Below are positions 1 through 18,400 of a stretch of DNA of 64,000 nucleotides, one piece after another. The stretch spans positions 12,752,747 to 12,816,746 of the forward strand of contig CM072902.1 of assembly GCA_037013685.1 (NCBI GenBank). The letters run 5' to 3'. The stretch's first letter is position 1. Each line of letters begins with the position of its first letter. Below the pieces are notes generated by a model. It worked only from the letters and a program-made list of their open reading frames with translations. It was not told the DNA's origin and ran no database searches. Position numbers and translations under genes: made by a program. Source of the stretch: Acridotheres tristis (Eukaryota; Chordata; Aves; Passeriformes; Sturnidae).

Positions 1-5470
<5,470 letters not shown>

Positions 5471-7752
5471 GTGAGCAGCCAGGCACAGAGCTGCTGCTCT
5501 GGCAGGGCCATTTCTGTGCCACCACAGACAGCACGGCAGCAGGAAAAACTTCTCTGCTTTATGGCGCTTGCAAAGCCAGGTTTTCATTGCACAGGCATGG
5601 AGTTTGAATGTAGAAAAACTTCAATTACCCGCTTTTCTGTAAGTGCTCTGGCAGAGCTTGCCTCTCCCACACGCAGAGTGGTTTTGTTAGGAGAGCTCTG
5701 TAGGGAGGGTTTAACTATGCACTTGCAGTTAAGCAGTGTTTGTCTTTTGGCAGCACATTTGTCCTTTAAATAAAGCCCAAGGTGTTTGATATTGCTGCTG
5801 CCTGTAAGGGACCGTTAGAAGTGAGTGCCATTATTTTGGACAGGAGTGGGAAGACGGGAACTGCCTTACTGGGTCAGATCACTTCCCTTTTATTTTCATT
5901 TTTAGCAGTTTTCCTACCGATCAGATGAAAATCCTTTGAGGATGACAATGACTGGGAAACTTGTTAATCACTGAAAAATTTGATGTGTCTTTTTTTAACT
6001 TGTTACCAGGCTTTAAATTCAGTGGAAATTTCCACGGTGATAAGCAACAATTGCTCTCTGAAGCCTCAGGGAATCAGTTTCCCAAAAGATTGTGCACATG
6101 AAAGAATTTATTTCTAAGGCTTATATGAATTAGATTAATACACAGTTGACAACCACCGAGGAGAATAGCCTTTAGAACAGGAAGTGTCGCTTGGCAGATA
6201 AAAGGCTTTTATTTGAAAAAAGGGGGATTTTAGTCATCCCAGAACCGCTGTGGTGTTCGCAGCTTTGGTTAAATTGGCGAGATAATCTCCCAGACACCTG
6301 TTTACTGAGTGAAACCTCCGTGCCAGAAGTATTTTCTGATGTTGTTACTTCTCTTCTATTGAAAATCCCTTTACACAAAGTAGTAGAAACAGAATACTTT
6401 CACACACAACAAACGTAGCCGTGGTGAAAGAAGAAATGCAGAGGCAGTGAACTCTTTTTTGGGTGTTTGTTGGGTGAATGGGGCTGGGGATCACTCTCTG
6501 GAGGTCCTTGTCCCTGTCTTTATTTTCCTGAAAAGGGGATTGAAGATAAACAAGCTTGTTGAAATCTGGGGCTGTATTTCTTTGCTCAGAAATGAAGCTG
6601 GCTGAGAGGTGCAGGAGACAGAGATGGGAATGTGGGATGCTGGAAGTTGTTGGAAGTGTGACTTGCTGTTATGTACAGAGAGGATTGGCTTTAGTTTTGG
6701 GAACATTTATCTGGACTGCACAGTCTGACACGGGTTGTTGTATTGGTGGTTCTGTGCCAGCACAAATGCAGAGCTCAGGCTGTGCTCCCTTGCTGGAAAA
6801 ACTCTTCTAGTGGAAAGATGATTTGCATTTTTGCTTAAAATTTCTTTGAACCAGATGCAAGAGCACAAGAGATAGAAAAACTAAGATTTTTTTTTTTTTA
6901 AGTGTTTTTTTCTTATTTCCAGTGGGGATGGGCCAGGTGGTTGTTGTCATCAGGTGTAGTACAATGAGTGACTGGAAATCAGCCCTGTTCATGGTGCTTC
7001 CTCCTCTCCATGACCAAGGCAAGAAAAGGACTGTGAGATGTTCCAAAGCAATTTGGAAAAGGTTTGGAATCTCACAGGCCCGGTGGGCTGGTGCAGCTGC
7101 CAAGGCACCAAATGGGAGCTTGGCTTGAGGTGTGCAGGAGGGGACTCCATGTGAAAGGCAGGAAATGGTTTTTAGTGGGTTTTCAGTGCAGGGGGCACTT
7201 TGTGAGCTCTGTGGTTTGTTCTGGTGCCTGCAGAGCTGCTCCCAGTGGCAGAGGGCTGGTGAAAGGCTGGCCAGGCCAAGTGGATTCCTGGTTCTGTGGT
7301 GGAAATGTGATTTTTTTTCTGAGGTGTGGAGGGATGTGGAGTGTCTGTGCCTGGGAAAGAGAGCCCAGGGAGCAGCAGTGCATATGCTGGGGTGCCTGGG
7401 GGCCCCCTTGACCTTCTCTGTGGCCATTTGCCTGCTTGGAGAGAGCTGTGTGCTCTCATCCTCCTGGGTTCCCAGCACAGCAAGCCCTACATCCTATGAC
7501 ATGCACTCACATTTAATCATCCCAAAGAAAAACACACCACACATTACCCCCGGGCACAGTGGGCTTGTTTATTTTCTGCTCCTTGTATATTATTCATTGA
7601 GATATTGCAACATGCAGAGCTGAAGCAAACAGCATGTGATCATTGCTTGGGGGGGTGGGAAATAATAGCTACAAATCTTCTCTGGAAAAAAGGGAAGCAG
7701 ACTGGTCTGAATGACCTCATAGCCACAAATCATGGCAATTGAAAGCGTGGCC
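5471..7752. other. Intronic stretch, no gene seen
   Basis: Single-copy-looking intron sequence with a T run at about 6888-6899. The longest frame is a 223-codon one on the minus strand (6807-7478). It has low-complexity Lys and His/Pro-rich stretches and no recognisable domain, so it is not annotated as a gene. Confidence 0.6.
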
Positions 7753-7972
7753 TTAAATTGTGTCTTAATTCAGAATCCTGGTGCTGTATCTGTGAGTTTA
7801 TCTGTGTTCTTAAATTGTGTCTTCATTCAGAGTTGTGGTGCAGTATCTGTGCATTTATCTGCGTTCTTGAGTTGTGTCTTCATTCAGAATCCTGGTGCAG
7901 TATCTGTGAGTTTATCCATGTTCTTGAGTTGTGTCTTCATTCAAAATCGTGGTGTAATATCTGTGAATTTAT
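7753..7972. repeat. Tandem repeat, 57-bp unit, about 3.9 copies
   Basis: Copies begin at 7753, 7810, 7867 and 7924 and share the core TTGTGTCTTCATTCAGAAT. The spacing is exactly 57 bases each time. Because 57 is a multiple of three, a 112-codon frame stays open with a 19-residue period; this is a by-product of the repeat. Confidence 0.92.
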
Positions 7973-9968
7973 CATCCCAGGAGGGTGACTGGTGTGGCAG
8001 GAGTGAGGTGGGTTGTGCAGGGTGGTTAATTATTTGCAGCATTAATGCTGTGGCAGCCCTGTGTGGGTAACCAGAGCTCCTCCTTCCTTGCCCCCAGTGA
8101 GCACAGGACTGTTTTGGGAGCAGTTCAGAGCATCCTCAGAGGCTGTGGGTGCTGTTCCTGTCCTGCTGTGCCACCTCTGCTGGGTCTTTACAGGCATTTT
8201 CTGTCTGCAGAGCAGAAAATGCAAACAGTTGGTCAGCATCACCCCTGGCAGTGTTCAGTCCTGTCACTGCAGGACTTTGATTTCCTCTCATGGAAGGGGT
8301 TTCAGGTTTGCCTTATGCTATCAAAAATAATACGAGGGGGAAAATCTTGATAAGAGAGCTGAAGGAGGAGGAAAATTCTGCCCTGCCTTCCTACCACTGG
8401 ATTTCTGGGCTCCCAAAAGAGAGATCAATGACACTTGCTGCTGATGGTACAGTAAGGAAAATTATTGTTACCTCTAGCAGTTGGTAAAGTATGAACTGAA
8501 GGAAAGAAGCATCAGTACAGGAAAGAAAATTTTTAAAAAACCCAGCAGTTTTAAAAATGAAGATCATTGAGGTCTTGTATCCTTCCCAGAGCTGCCACAG
8601 CAGAGCTACCAGGGCTGGGTGTCACCTCTCCAAGTGCTGTTACACTCTGCTCTAACCTGGATCATCATTTTGGGTGTGTTTTCTGCGTGGATTAGAAATG
8701 AAAATCCTTAGGGCACGACCCTGTTCTTGAATGCTTTCCTGAGCTACAGAAAAGGGAAGGAATCACAACCACACTGAAAAGATGTTTTGTGGGGTTGGCT
8801 TCCAGGAGGTGACAGCGGGTGTGATTGCTGGGGTACCCGAGGGTGAGGAGGGGTGAGCTGATGAAGGCATTGATAAAAAGGTTGTCCTGTGTTTGTTCTG
8901 GAGCTCTAAATGCCCCTCCAGGTACCTTCAGCATCCTGCCAGCTGGATTTCACGTGCTGCCACCTTTGACTTGGCAGAGCAGTGTGCAGCAAAAGGAGTG
9001 CTGGGTGCTGGGTGTCACTGCTGGGCAGCACAGCAGCTCCAGCTCACTGTGCTGGGCCACATAACCTGATTTACAGCAGCTCTCGAGCAGGAGAAGCAAA
9101 GAGAAAGGGGATGAAGTTGTTCCATCCCGATTAGAGAAAAGAGGTGTAACACTAGTGGTTTTTTTTCTTCCCTTCAGGCTTCCTGTTAGAGATGTTGCAG
9201 TGCAGCTCGCTGCACCTGGAGGGATGGAGGTTGTGATCAGTGCTGCCTTTGTCCAGCACACAAATCAACCCAACGCTACGGATAATTAGGAGTAATAATA
9301 AATCTACAAATTGGATAAGGATAAAGGGTAAATGTAGTGAGGAAGGCTATTAAAATAACCCATGAGCTGGGACAGCTTTTACATTTCAGTGCCTAACGAG
9401 GATTGACAGCAGGGCTGCGTTGGGAGGTGCTGGCAGGACCTGGAGGAGGAGGCACGGGCAGAGCAGAGGTAGAAAAGGTTCTTATGGTCACAACATCTCT
9501 GTAAGTGCTTGGGAATCTCAAGATAAAAATCCATTTGGGAGGAATTGGTCATGAAAAAGGGGGATCTTCAACACAAACTCTGCCTGTTCTGCATAAAAAC
9601 CTGTTTGAGCCTCCCTAGGGAGAAAACCTCTCTGAGGAGGAGCTTGGCACTGCCCTCAGCTGTACCTAAAAGAACCAAAAATAGCGACATTTTCAAGCTG
9701 TTTGCTTTTAGATAGTGACATTTTAATCTTACCAGATGATGAAATAATTTTTAATACCCTGAAATCCGTACTTAATTATTGGTTTATCAGTTGTTGACAC
9801 TGCAGTGTGGTGGCATCATTGCAAACACAAGTGACATAAAGATACCAAAACATTCAAAACCTAAACCAGAGCTGGAATCACCCTGAGTTTTGTGCTAACC
9901 CAGAATTTGGGATGCATTATCCCAAGCATCTGTTTTCCATGGTAAGAATGCAGTTTTTCATCTCTCAA
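7973..9968. other. Intronic stretch, no gene seen
   Basis: Mixed-composition intron. Open frames reach at most about 100 codons on either strand and resemble no family. No tandem array or CR1 fragment was noticed. Confidence 0.55.
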
Positions 9969-10149
9969 GTGAAGTGTGCTTTTTTACACCGATTCATATT
10001 TAAAGCCAGCCGAGGTTGGAGTGAAATGGAGAGAGACAGAGGAGTTTGGTGGGATGCTCTTCTGGGTGCACATGTGCATCTCCAGATGGCAAGAACTGCA
10101 ACAAAACATTTTTCATGTCCTGTGCAGCTTTGCATTGCTTAAATATTTC
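9969..10149 (+). repeat. Dispersed duplication, copy A (about 180 bp)
   Basis: Starts GTGAAGTGTGCTTTTTTACA and ends at TTTGCATTGCTTAAATATTT. It is matched by copy B at 12313-12489 in the same orientation, with point differences and a few-base indel around the CACATG stretch near its middle. The flanks of the two copies do not match. It could be an unclassified interspersed repeat or a local segmental duplication. It has no CR1 resemblance that I recognise. Confidence 0.9.
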
Positions 10150-10915
10150 AGAGTCGTTTCACTGCACGAAATCATTTCGGGTGACATCTGCAGGGAGAGG
10201 AATTTGAATCCTCTGGACTTGGTTTTGTTGTTTCATTCTTTCATATTCATATTTTTAATTGGAAAATTGAGTTGGTTTATGGCATTGATAGGGCCCCTAA
10301 AGCCAGGTGCAATCCAGGGTTGCTTTGCAAAAATGCTCAGAGCTGTGAATTATGACTTGAAGGGGTTTTATATATTTATTGACAAAGGTTTATATACTTC
10401 ACTGTCTGGTATTCAGCCTTGTGAAACTTTAAATCTTACAGATTTTGTTGTTGTTGTTTTATTTTCCCTTCTATAGAAGGATTAGTAACAATTCAGGTTA
10501 CTGAAACAAAAGTTCACTGGGGGGAGGGATTATGGTTTTAGCAATCCTGAGGTACAACAGCACCTTGCAAGTGCTTTGTTGAGATTTCTCCCGAGTAAAT
10601 TCCTGGCAGTGGTGCCATCAGTTGGGATGTTCTGCCCCAGTGACAATGGGGACAGTTCTGCTGGAGCACTGCTCATTACCATTTGTGACACACTAAAGGG
10701 GGAATGTTTCCCAGTGTAGCTTTAAAAAGCGTTTGTGGTGTAAAAATACTTCTGCAAAGAAGGGAATGTGTTAATGCTATTTCGAGAGAGTGGCATCGAG
10801 CTCCAGTTTAATTTCATTAGCCCTTAGCAGGCACTTTTCAGGGACATTGGTGTCACACCAGAGGCACCTGGGTCCTCCAAGCTAATGGCTGGTTCTCAGA
10901 ACTGCCAAGCTGGGG

Positions 10916-11015
10916 AGGACGATGTCCTTTAAACACCTAAGAAAGGTGAGGGTGATGTCCTTTAAACACCTGAGAAAGGTGAGGGCGATGTCCTTTAAAC
11001 ACCTGAGAAAAGGTG
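10916..11015. repeat. Tandem repeat, 33-bp unit, 3 copies
   Basis: GATGTCCTTTAAACACCT begins at 10921, 10954 and 10987. The copies differ at only a few positions, and the third has one extra A in its AGAAAA stretch. Confidence 0.92.
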
Positions 11016-11610
11016 CTTCTCACCAGAACACGAGAAGGAGGGACGGGCTCACTGTGGTTGTGAGTTCAACTTAATAAAGTTTTAAAAGGAACTAATTGTT
11101 AACTTGAAATTGAAGCTGCCTTGGAAAGAGAGAACAGGCACTGTTCTCCCGACTCTCTTTGGTGCTTGAGAAACCTTCTGAACATTTCTCCAAGGAAATG
11201 AACTCATTACTCCTGAGACGAAACCGTGGGTTTATTGTTAGCAGGCTGACGGTGCGTTCCACACTGTGGAAATGATTTGCTGAGTGACCAGCAGTGGGTC
11301 AGTGAGGCACAGCTTGGCAGCCAAGGGAGCAGGAGCCGATTTTGGACCTGCTGTGCTCAGGGGAGCTCGGTGCTGCTGAGTCCATGCAGAACTCAGCTTA
11401 TAGTCTCCCTTCTGAAAACACTAATTTATTAATTAAAGTACCATTTACACCTCGCTCAGCTCCCGTACAGGGAATTCTGTCATGCAGAAGCTGCACAAGA
11501 ATTCACTAAACTGGCGGGGCAGCACTCGCAGGAATGTTCTTTGTGTCCTGGAAGCATCTGTGGGTTCTCTGAGCCGGGTCCAGGGAACTCCATGGAACTG
11601 AAAACAAACC
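11016..11610. other. Intronic stretch, no gene seen
   Basis: Unremarkable intron between a 33-bp tandem repeat and an AT-rich array. No coding or RNA signature was recognised. Confidence 0.5.
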
Positions 11611-11619
11611 TGAACTATA

Positions 11620-11785
11620 TATAAATAGCTGAATCTGTATGTATACTACTATATAAAAATGTATATGCACTACTGTATCTAAATATATATATGCAGTACT
11701 ATATAGAAATATATATATATATGCACTACCATGTAGAAATAGACATAAATATATAAATAAATACATACATAAACATATATAAACT
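11620..11785. repeat. AT-rich imperfect tandem repeat (TATGCACTAC units)
   Basis: Units of roughly 30-37 bases carry ATGCACTAC or ATGCAGTAC followed by TAGAAATATATATA. There are about four degenerate copies ending in ATAAATA/CATA runs. Confidence 0.8.
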
Positions 11786-12312
11786 ACTAAAATGGATTTG
11801 GACTTTTGCACTTCAGGCTGGTGTGTTTGAAAACTTTTCCTGATGTGTGGATTGGAAAAGCAGAAATGCAGCGCTGCTGCAGACGCTGCAGCCTTGCTGC
11901 CCCAGCTTTGTAAAATTTACCCTGCAGGGCTGCTGGGAGGTGAGAAAAGCGCTGCCCCTTCATTCCTGTTTAGAATATCAGCCGCTTGTGTGACTCGAGT
12001 TAGGAGCGGTAATTAAATCCTTGGTTCCCTGCCTAATTAGTGGCAATGGTGGCTCGTTAGAAGATCTCACACCGTGTAAACTCCAATCCTCCCAAGGCAG
12101 CAGTAAGGAGGGGAATCCCACTCTGCTGGGAGTAATCAGGAGAAGGTTTTGTGGTTGTGATCTGATGCTTTAGGGGTCTCCTGGGAATCCTCCGTGTGAT
12201 TTTCTGACAAGCTCTTGGGTTCCAGCACCCCTGGAAGCAAGGAAATGAGTGAGCCTGTGGGTCTGAATGGAAATGAGCATCCCTGAGAAAAATCAGCTTT
12301 AAAAACCGTAAT

Positions 12313-12489
12313 GTGAAGTGTGCTTTTTTTACACTGATTCGTATTTAAAGCCAGCAGAGGTTGGAGTGAAATGGAGAGAGACAGAAGAGTTTGGTGGGAT
12401 GCTCTTCTGGGTGCACATGTCTGGTTGCACAAGAACTGCAACAAAACATTTTTCGCGTCCTGTGCAGCTTTGCATTGCTTTAAATATTT
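12313..12489 (+). repeat. Dispersed duplication, copy B (about 177 bp)
   Basis: Direct repeat of 9969-10149, 2.3 kb downstream. It shares long identical blocks such as GGTTGGAGTGAAATGGAGAG and AACTGCAACAAAACATTTTT. The copies differ by scattered substitutions, by one extra T in the early T run and by a short replaced segment after CACATG. Confidence 0.9.
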
Positions 12490-15400
12490 AAGCAATGCAA
12501 ATATTCTGGCTGCAGAAGCAGGAGTGACTTGCTGGAGTCACACTGGGAGGGACACCAGCATCCCCCAGCTCAGAGCTTGCAGGGAGGATTTGGGATGGAA
12601 GGATGAATGGGGGGATAATCCAGGAGTGGGTGCCTGTGCTAGCAGAACTGTAAAATCGGATGGGTTTGTTTTATTGGTGCTTGTGGGCCTTGTTAGTTAA
12701 GACAGAAAGTGTCAGATTGATTGAAGTTTGTGTTCTGGCAGAGTGCTGCTCCTCAGTCCCGACAGCCCAGCACAAAGAAATTACATGGTTTATGTGTTCT
12801 GGTGGCACTTGGCAGGTGAAACTCCCAGAAAAGGCACAAGGAGCTTGGGAAGAGCTGCTCTGCACTTCGGAGTTCATTTCCATGGGATGCTGAGCTTTCC
12901 TATAAATTACAGAATGTTTGACTCCCAGTTTTGCCATTTCCTTTGGGACCCCCTTGGATGTGTTTCCTTGCAATGCCAGCCTGCCCTGGGTGTGCTGTTG
13001 TGTGTGCTGTTCTCTTTTAATTCAGGTTGCATTTCTGCAGACTTTGAACACGCAGAAGGGCTGATTAATTCGTGGCTGAGATGAGACTGGGTTAAAAGGA
13101 AATTCAGCATTTTTGTTTGTTTGTTTGCCTGGTTCCTGGTGTGTTACAGAGTGTCTATATTAGCGAAGCTGCCAGGGGGTTAATTTACACTAACAGCCTA
13201 ATCATCTCCAGCGACATCATTTTAGGTTTTCATATTGCTGCTTGCATCAGCAAGACCAGAGAAAGGAAGGCTTGAGAAGCAGAATGGATCTGGGGAGGAA
13301 AGAAAAATGGGGGGAAGCACTTCAGACATAGCCCTCTGCATTTTCGGCTGTCAGGCTGCTTAAAAGAATCTCTTTTTCATACCAGCTCTGGCTCTGAGAT
13401 GTAACCCTCCATTTCCAGAGTGCCAGGAGAGGCAGCACTTTGCACAAGACAGACAGGCTCATTAAGGGGAATATGTGGCACTTACCAAAATGTAGAGCTT
13501 GCTTCCTCAACACCCCCTGATTAGTTGTTAACCAGAACACATAAATAGCCGTGGCTCATGAATCACAACTTGGCTTTGCAGATAAAAGAGTGTCTGACAG
13601 ACCAGACCATCGAGTCATGCTTAGTCTTTCATTCACCCCAGGAGTGCTGGGGAAGAAATTCAGCCCTACAGGTGATCACTGAGGCAAAAATGTTGTTACT
13701 GACCAGCCCGAGGGGTTCCTCTTTTGGCATACTGGACAGCTGTGGATCCTCTTTGGAGGAAACTGAGTTTTCCAATGGATTGCATGGCTGCTTACTCAGG
13801 GCTATAAGCTTTAGGATAGCTTTTATAAAAAATGAGGTGCTGTGCTGGTAATTGCTGGAGTCACTGAGTCACTCGCTGTGCCTGGTCTCAGCAGGTTCTA
13901 CGGATACCACCGGTAGCAACAGAAATATTTTTCTGCTTGAGGTTATGTCTAGCTTAGAAAAAGCCCTGATTGCACTGAGAATTCTTCCTGTGGAAAGGAA
14001 ACACCAGCCCACAGTAGGAGCCTGTCACTTAGGAACGGGCCCAAATTTAGTCCTGTCGAAAGTAATGAGAATATTCACAGGCTTTAGGCTACTTTTTATT
14101 CCTCTGGATTGCAGACAACCATGAGAGGCCACGTTAGCAGCAGCTTCTGATCTTCCCTTCTGTAGCAGCCTGATTGCAGTTTTCCAGTAGAAAGGAATGA
14201 CAAAACCTTTTTTTTTTTTTGTATGTACTTAGTCAGTGTTGGTTGTGTGGTGGTGGCTTTGGACAATGTGCCCTTGCAATAGTGGTTTTTGAGGCAGAAG
14301 GTGACAAAAGGCTGGTGCTGGAGCTGTAATTCCTTTGTGAAGAGAGCAGAGGCTCAGGGGGAGCACAAAGAGCAGGCAGCTGTCACAGGGCAGCTATGGG
14401 GACAGGAGTGTCACAGCCCCACAGGTGACATCCCAGCAGCGTTCAAGGAGGTGGCTTTGGGTCCTTGAGACTGGGCTTTGGTTTTGGGGAGGGTCCTGGT
14501 GCCCTCAGCACCCGTGAGAGTGGTGATTGCAGATGGAAGGGGCTCAGCTCACAGCAGAGTCTGGGGGGTCCTTGGGGCTCAGGGCTGAGCTGGGTGACCC
14601 TGACCCTGACAGGAGCTCCCCAGAGCCTTTCCTGGGGCTCTCAGTGCCCTGAACCAGGCTGCTCAGAGCCCTAGACAGGATATTGCATGCCACAATCCAG
14701 CCTGGGCACGTGAGCATGATGTGTAATCTCCCTTTTCCAGACTCAAGGGTACTGCTGAAGAATTTTTCTCTTATCTGCCTGAGACAATGCTGCTGTAATT
14801 CGTACTGGGCAGAAATATTGAAGGAGCTGAGTGAAGATTTTATCAGCTGGTTGTAGATAGTGACAGCTGGTTAATGTTAATATCTTCAGAAAGATCTTTA
14901 AAGAAGTCGTGAATAGTTGTGCAGAAATGAATATGCCTCATCCCTCTTTGTGTAACTGAAGTGGGGCTGTGCTGTCATTCTTTAATTTTCATAGCATCAG
15001 GTGATGGGCTCTCTGTCCATTGCTATGGTAACTGCTGCTTTATTTCTTACTCCAAGAAAACATTGACATAAACCCCAGCGCAACGTGTCCTTTTTATTCA
15101 CTGTGCACACCTCGTGGATGCCAGAGCTGTGCAAATGTGTCGTGACTGTGCTGGATGGAGAGAGCAGTGAACTGCAGGGCTCCTGCCCCGGTGTGGAGCT
15201 GGTGTCACCTTGCAGCTCACACGGGGTTTTATTGCAGCTTCTTCAGCTCTGCTTCCATTCCTGCCCGTGTTTAATCACATTTCAGGTACTTCGGGCTGGC
15301 TGTTGGTAAAGTGCTGTGGGGCACTGGGATCTAACAGCAGATGAGGCGTGCGAACTTTGTTTTTGCTCTTAAACGGCTCCATTTGGAAGTGGAATTGATC

Positions 15401-18400
15401 CCACGAACTTTTGGCAGTTGCTCAAAATCCCTCCCAACCTTTTTGTGAGCGCTAACGGAGGGAGCAGCGATTCTTTCCCTGTGTTAGTGCTTCTGGTTTG
15501 TTGCCTTAAAACCCCCCAATGTCTCCTGAAAAGCTCTACAGAAATGCAGGAGCTGAAGTCCCCTCCACGAGGCTCTGGATTGCTGTTCCTCAGCCCTCTG
15601 TGAGTGATGCAGATGCAGAATAAAGTGGTAGCAGTTGCTTTGAGTCCCCACAGCCCTGGGACACCCCTGCCAGGGACAGCTCTGAGGTCTGGCTCCTCTT
15701 GAAAGGAAAAATTCTCCTGGAAAAAAGTCTTCCTATAAATGTTTTCTAGGGTTTTCCCTGCTCCCTATCACAATTATCTGATAAATGTCGCGATTATCTT
15801 TTCATCTTGGAGTACAAAAAAAAAAATTTAAAAGAAATAATTAAAAAATCTGCTCATTATCTACAGGAAGAGGCTTGCATGCTCTGTGTTACATTCTGTG
15901 TGATTTTAGATGGAACCTCACTGAACATCTTCACAGCCCTCTGCAGTTCCTCTCTATTAACTTTTCCAAGAGTTTCCCGGGAGGAAATGACTCTGCACTA
16001 CCTTGCACTGAAATCAGAGTTGAGTGTGACAGAGCCTTTCATTGGAGTGCTGACACTGGGGATGGAGAGCATGGAGAGCAGTGCTTGCAGGGTTGAGCTG
16101 AGCCCAAATTCTGCACGAGGCTTTGCTGCAGAGCTCTGTGCAGGGACCGTGTCAGCCAGGACTGCTCATCCTGCAGATGGGAACGTGCTCTGAGAATTGG
16201 TGGACAGGTCTCAGTGCTCACCTGGTTGATGCTTTTGTGCTCCTGCAGGTTTGTTTCAATCCCACAGTTGGCTGTGTCTGAAATATTAACTGACTGTGCT
16301 GCGGGGATTCTCCTTTTTGCATGCCAGCAAAGCAGGAGGTGTCACTTTGGGGACGTACAGGACAGGGGTTAGGTAAGAGCCATCTCCTGTTCTCGTGTCA
16401 CAACAGCTCTGTTCTCATCTCCCCAGATGAGGGTGAGTCATGGCCACATCTCAGCTGGCTGCAGGAATAATTCCAGGGCACGGCAAACGGTCGAGAACTT
16501 CTTGTTCCAGGAATTTCTTGTTCAGAGAGGCACTGATTGTCCCGTGGTGTTGTGTAATTGCATCTGCCTCCAGGTGTCCCATGCTGCTGTGATGTGCTCT
16601 TATCTAAATCCTGGCTCTTCAAGGAGCAAATTTAACAGATTCATGCTCAAAAAACCATCTAAAAGGATAAGGAATTTATCTTTGATATTAAATGGTGCTT
16701 AAGGGACCTCCTGGACTGGTTACATTTGCTCTGTGATTTGCCTTTTCACCAAATACTCTGATTGACCAGCATGAAAGAAAAGAGAGGAAAAGGCACAAGG
16801 ATTGTGGTAATTGAGTCTTCCCAAATGTAAGAAAATTGGTCAGTTGTGAATTGAAATTCACAATTGCCAGTCTGAAGTGTCCTCAAGTGTTTGGTTAATG
16901 GATAACTGGTTTTACCTTTTATTTGTCTTTTCTAGAAACGCAAAAAGGATGGAAAAATAAGAACCACAAATTGAGTTTAAGTCAATCTGAGCATGTTCTT
17001 AGTATCTGGGAAAAAAATGAAAAAGAGCAGCTATTCTCTGTTTTGTATTAGAGCTTCATTATTCAGAGCAGAAAGAACCATGTGTGGGAATTCACTTCAG
17101 ATGGGTATTTTGCAGAAAATTAGAATCTGGATTGATTTTAATAGGAAATTCTTAAAAATCTGGCCATTTATGCTTTTTAACCTCTTCCTAGTGTGTTTCT
17201 AAGGCTTGAAGCACCCTTAGAGAAAAGTTTCTTGTAAGATTCCAAGTGAGTGGTGCTGACCTGGTGGGTAAAGCTGATTGTCAGACTTCTTTTTTTTCCC
17301 CCAATTTTCATTTCAGTTAAGATTTTATTCTCATGCAGGTAAATTTCTGTAAGTGAATAAGTTGGTTGCACTAGAACTTGAGATTTATACCTTTCCCCAA
17401 GTGTGTGGTTTAGTGCCCAAAATCCAGAGCATCCTTTTGTAGAGCCAAGTGGACTCTTGTTTTCTTGTTTGAGTTGGCTCTCCTTGCTTTATCTGGAGTT
17501 GTGCCAAAAACATGAATATTCATGACACTTTTGAGCAAGATTTTTATTGAAAACAAAAAAAATGGACCTGAAGCTTTCATTTGTCATCCTGAACTCAGGT
17601 AGTGAAAGGCCTTGTGAACAGGCACATTTATCAGGGAGGTTTTCCTGGTGTTTCCTGGGGATTTTTTGCTTATTGAGTGAAAATTTATTAGAGACCAAGA
17701 GTATCTCACTGGGCAGCAAGCCCACTGTGTATAATATGAATATAATAGAGATGAAATACGTGAATTAAAATGTATTCTTTTGTATCAAGTGGGAAATCCT
17801 CTGACAAGTGTTGAGTCTGTTGGAAGGTGGTCCAAGCAGGGGACAGATGTGGCAGAATTAACAAAAGCCAGTGTTCCCTTTTTGCAGGGCTGGGGTTTGG
17901 GGTTCCCATCCTTTCTTTGGGATGTGCATTCCCCAAGCTCAGAGCTGATTCTGAGTCCCTGTGCAGTGGCTGAATAAAGGAGGGATTTATTTCCCTTGTG
18001 TGGATGGAAGGAAGGAAGGGAAGGAGAAAGTGAGAAGATGAGCAATAAAACAGGTTTGTCTTGCAGCCTCTGGGCTGTACAAGAAATTAAATAAGCTTAT
18101 CTTTTAGATGGCACATGGAACTGATTGGAGAGGTCCTCCCTCATTTATTCTGCAAGGTGAAATTCTCATGAGAGCTCTCTCTGCAAAGCAGACTAGCTGG
18201 GATTTTTTCCTTCCATGTCTGTTATCCAGAAGAGCAGTATCCAGAGATGCTCAGGAATTATTTCTGTTCTCTTTCAGTCCTGCTGAGCAGGGCAGTGTGG
18301 TGCTTGGGCAGCCTGGTGCTCGTTTCTGAACTAACAGCAATGTTGTAAACTACCCAGGAGCTGGGTAAGCTGCAGTGAAACAAGGTTTTTTTCAGATATC

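Noticed and set aside
6807..7478. 223-codon minus-strand frame
   Set aside because: Low-complexity Lys-rich and Pro/His-rich content, no recognisable domain, no splice context.
14653..14680. CR1-like phrase AACCAGGCTGCTCAGAGCCC
   Set aside because: Too short and the neighbouring bases do not continue the CR1 pattern.
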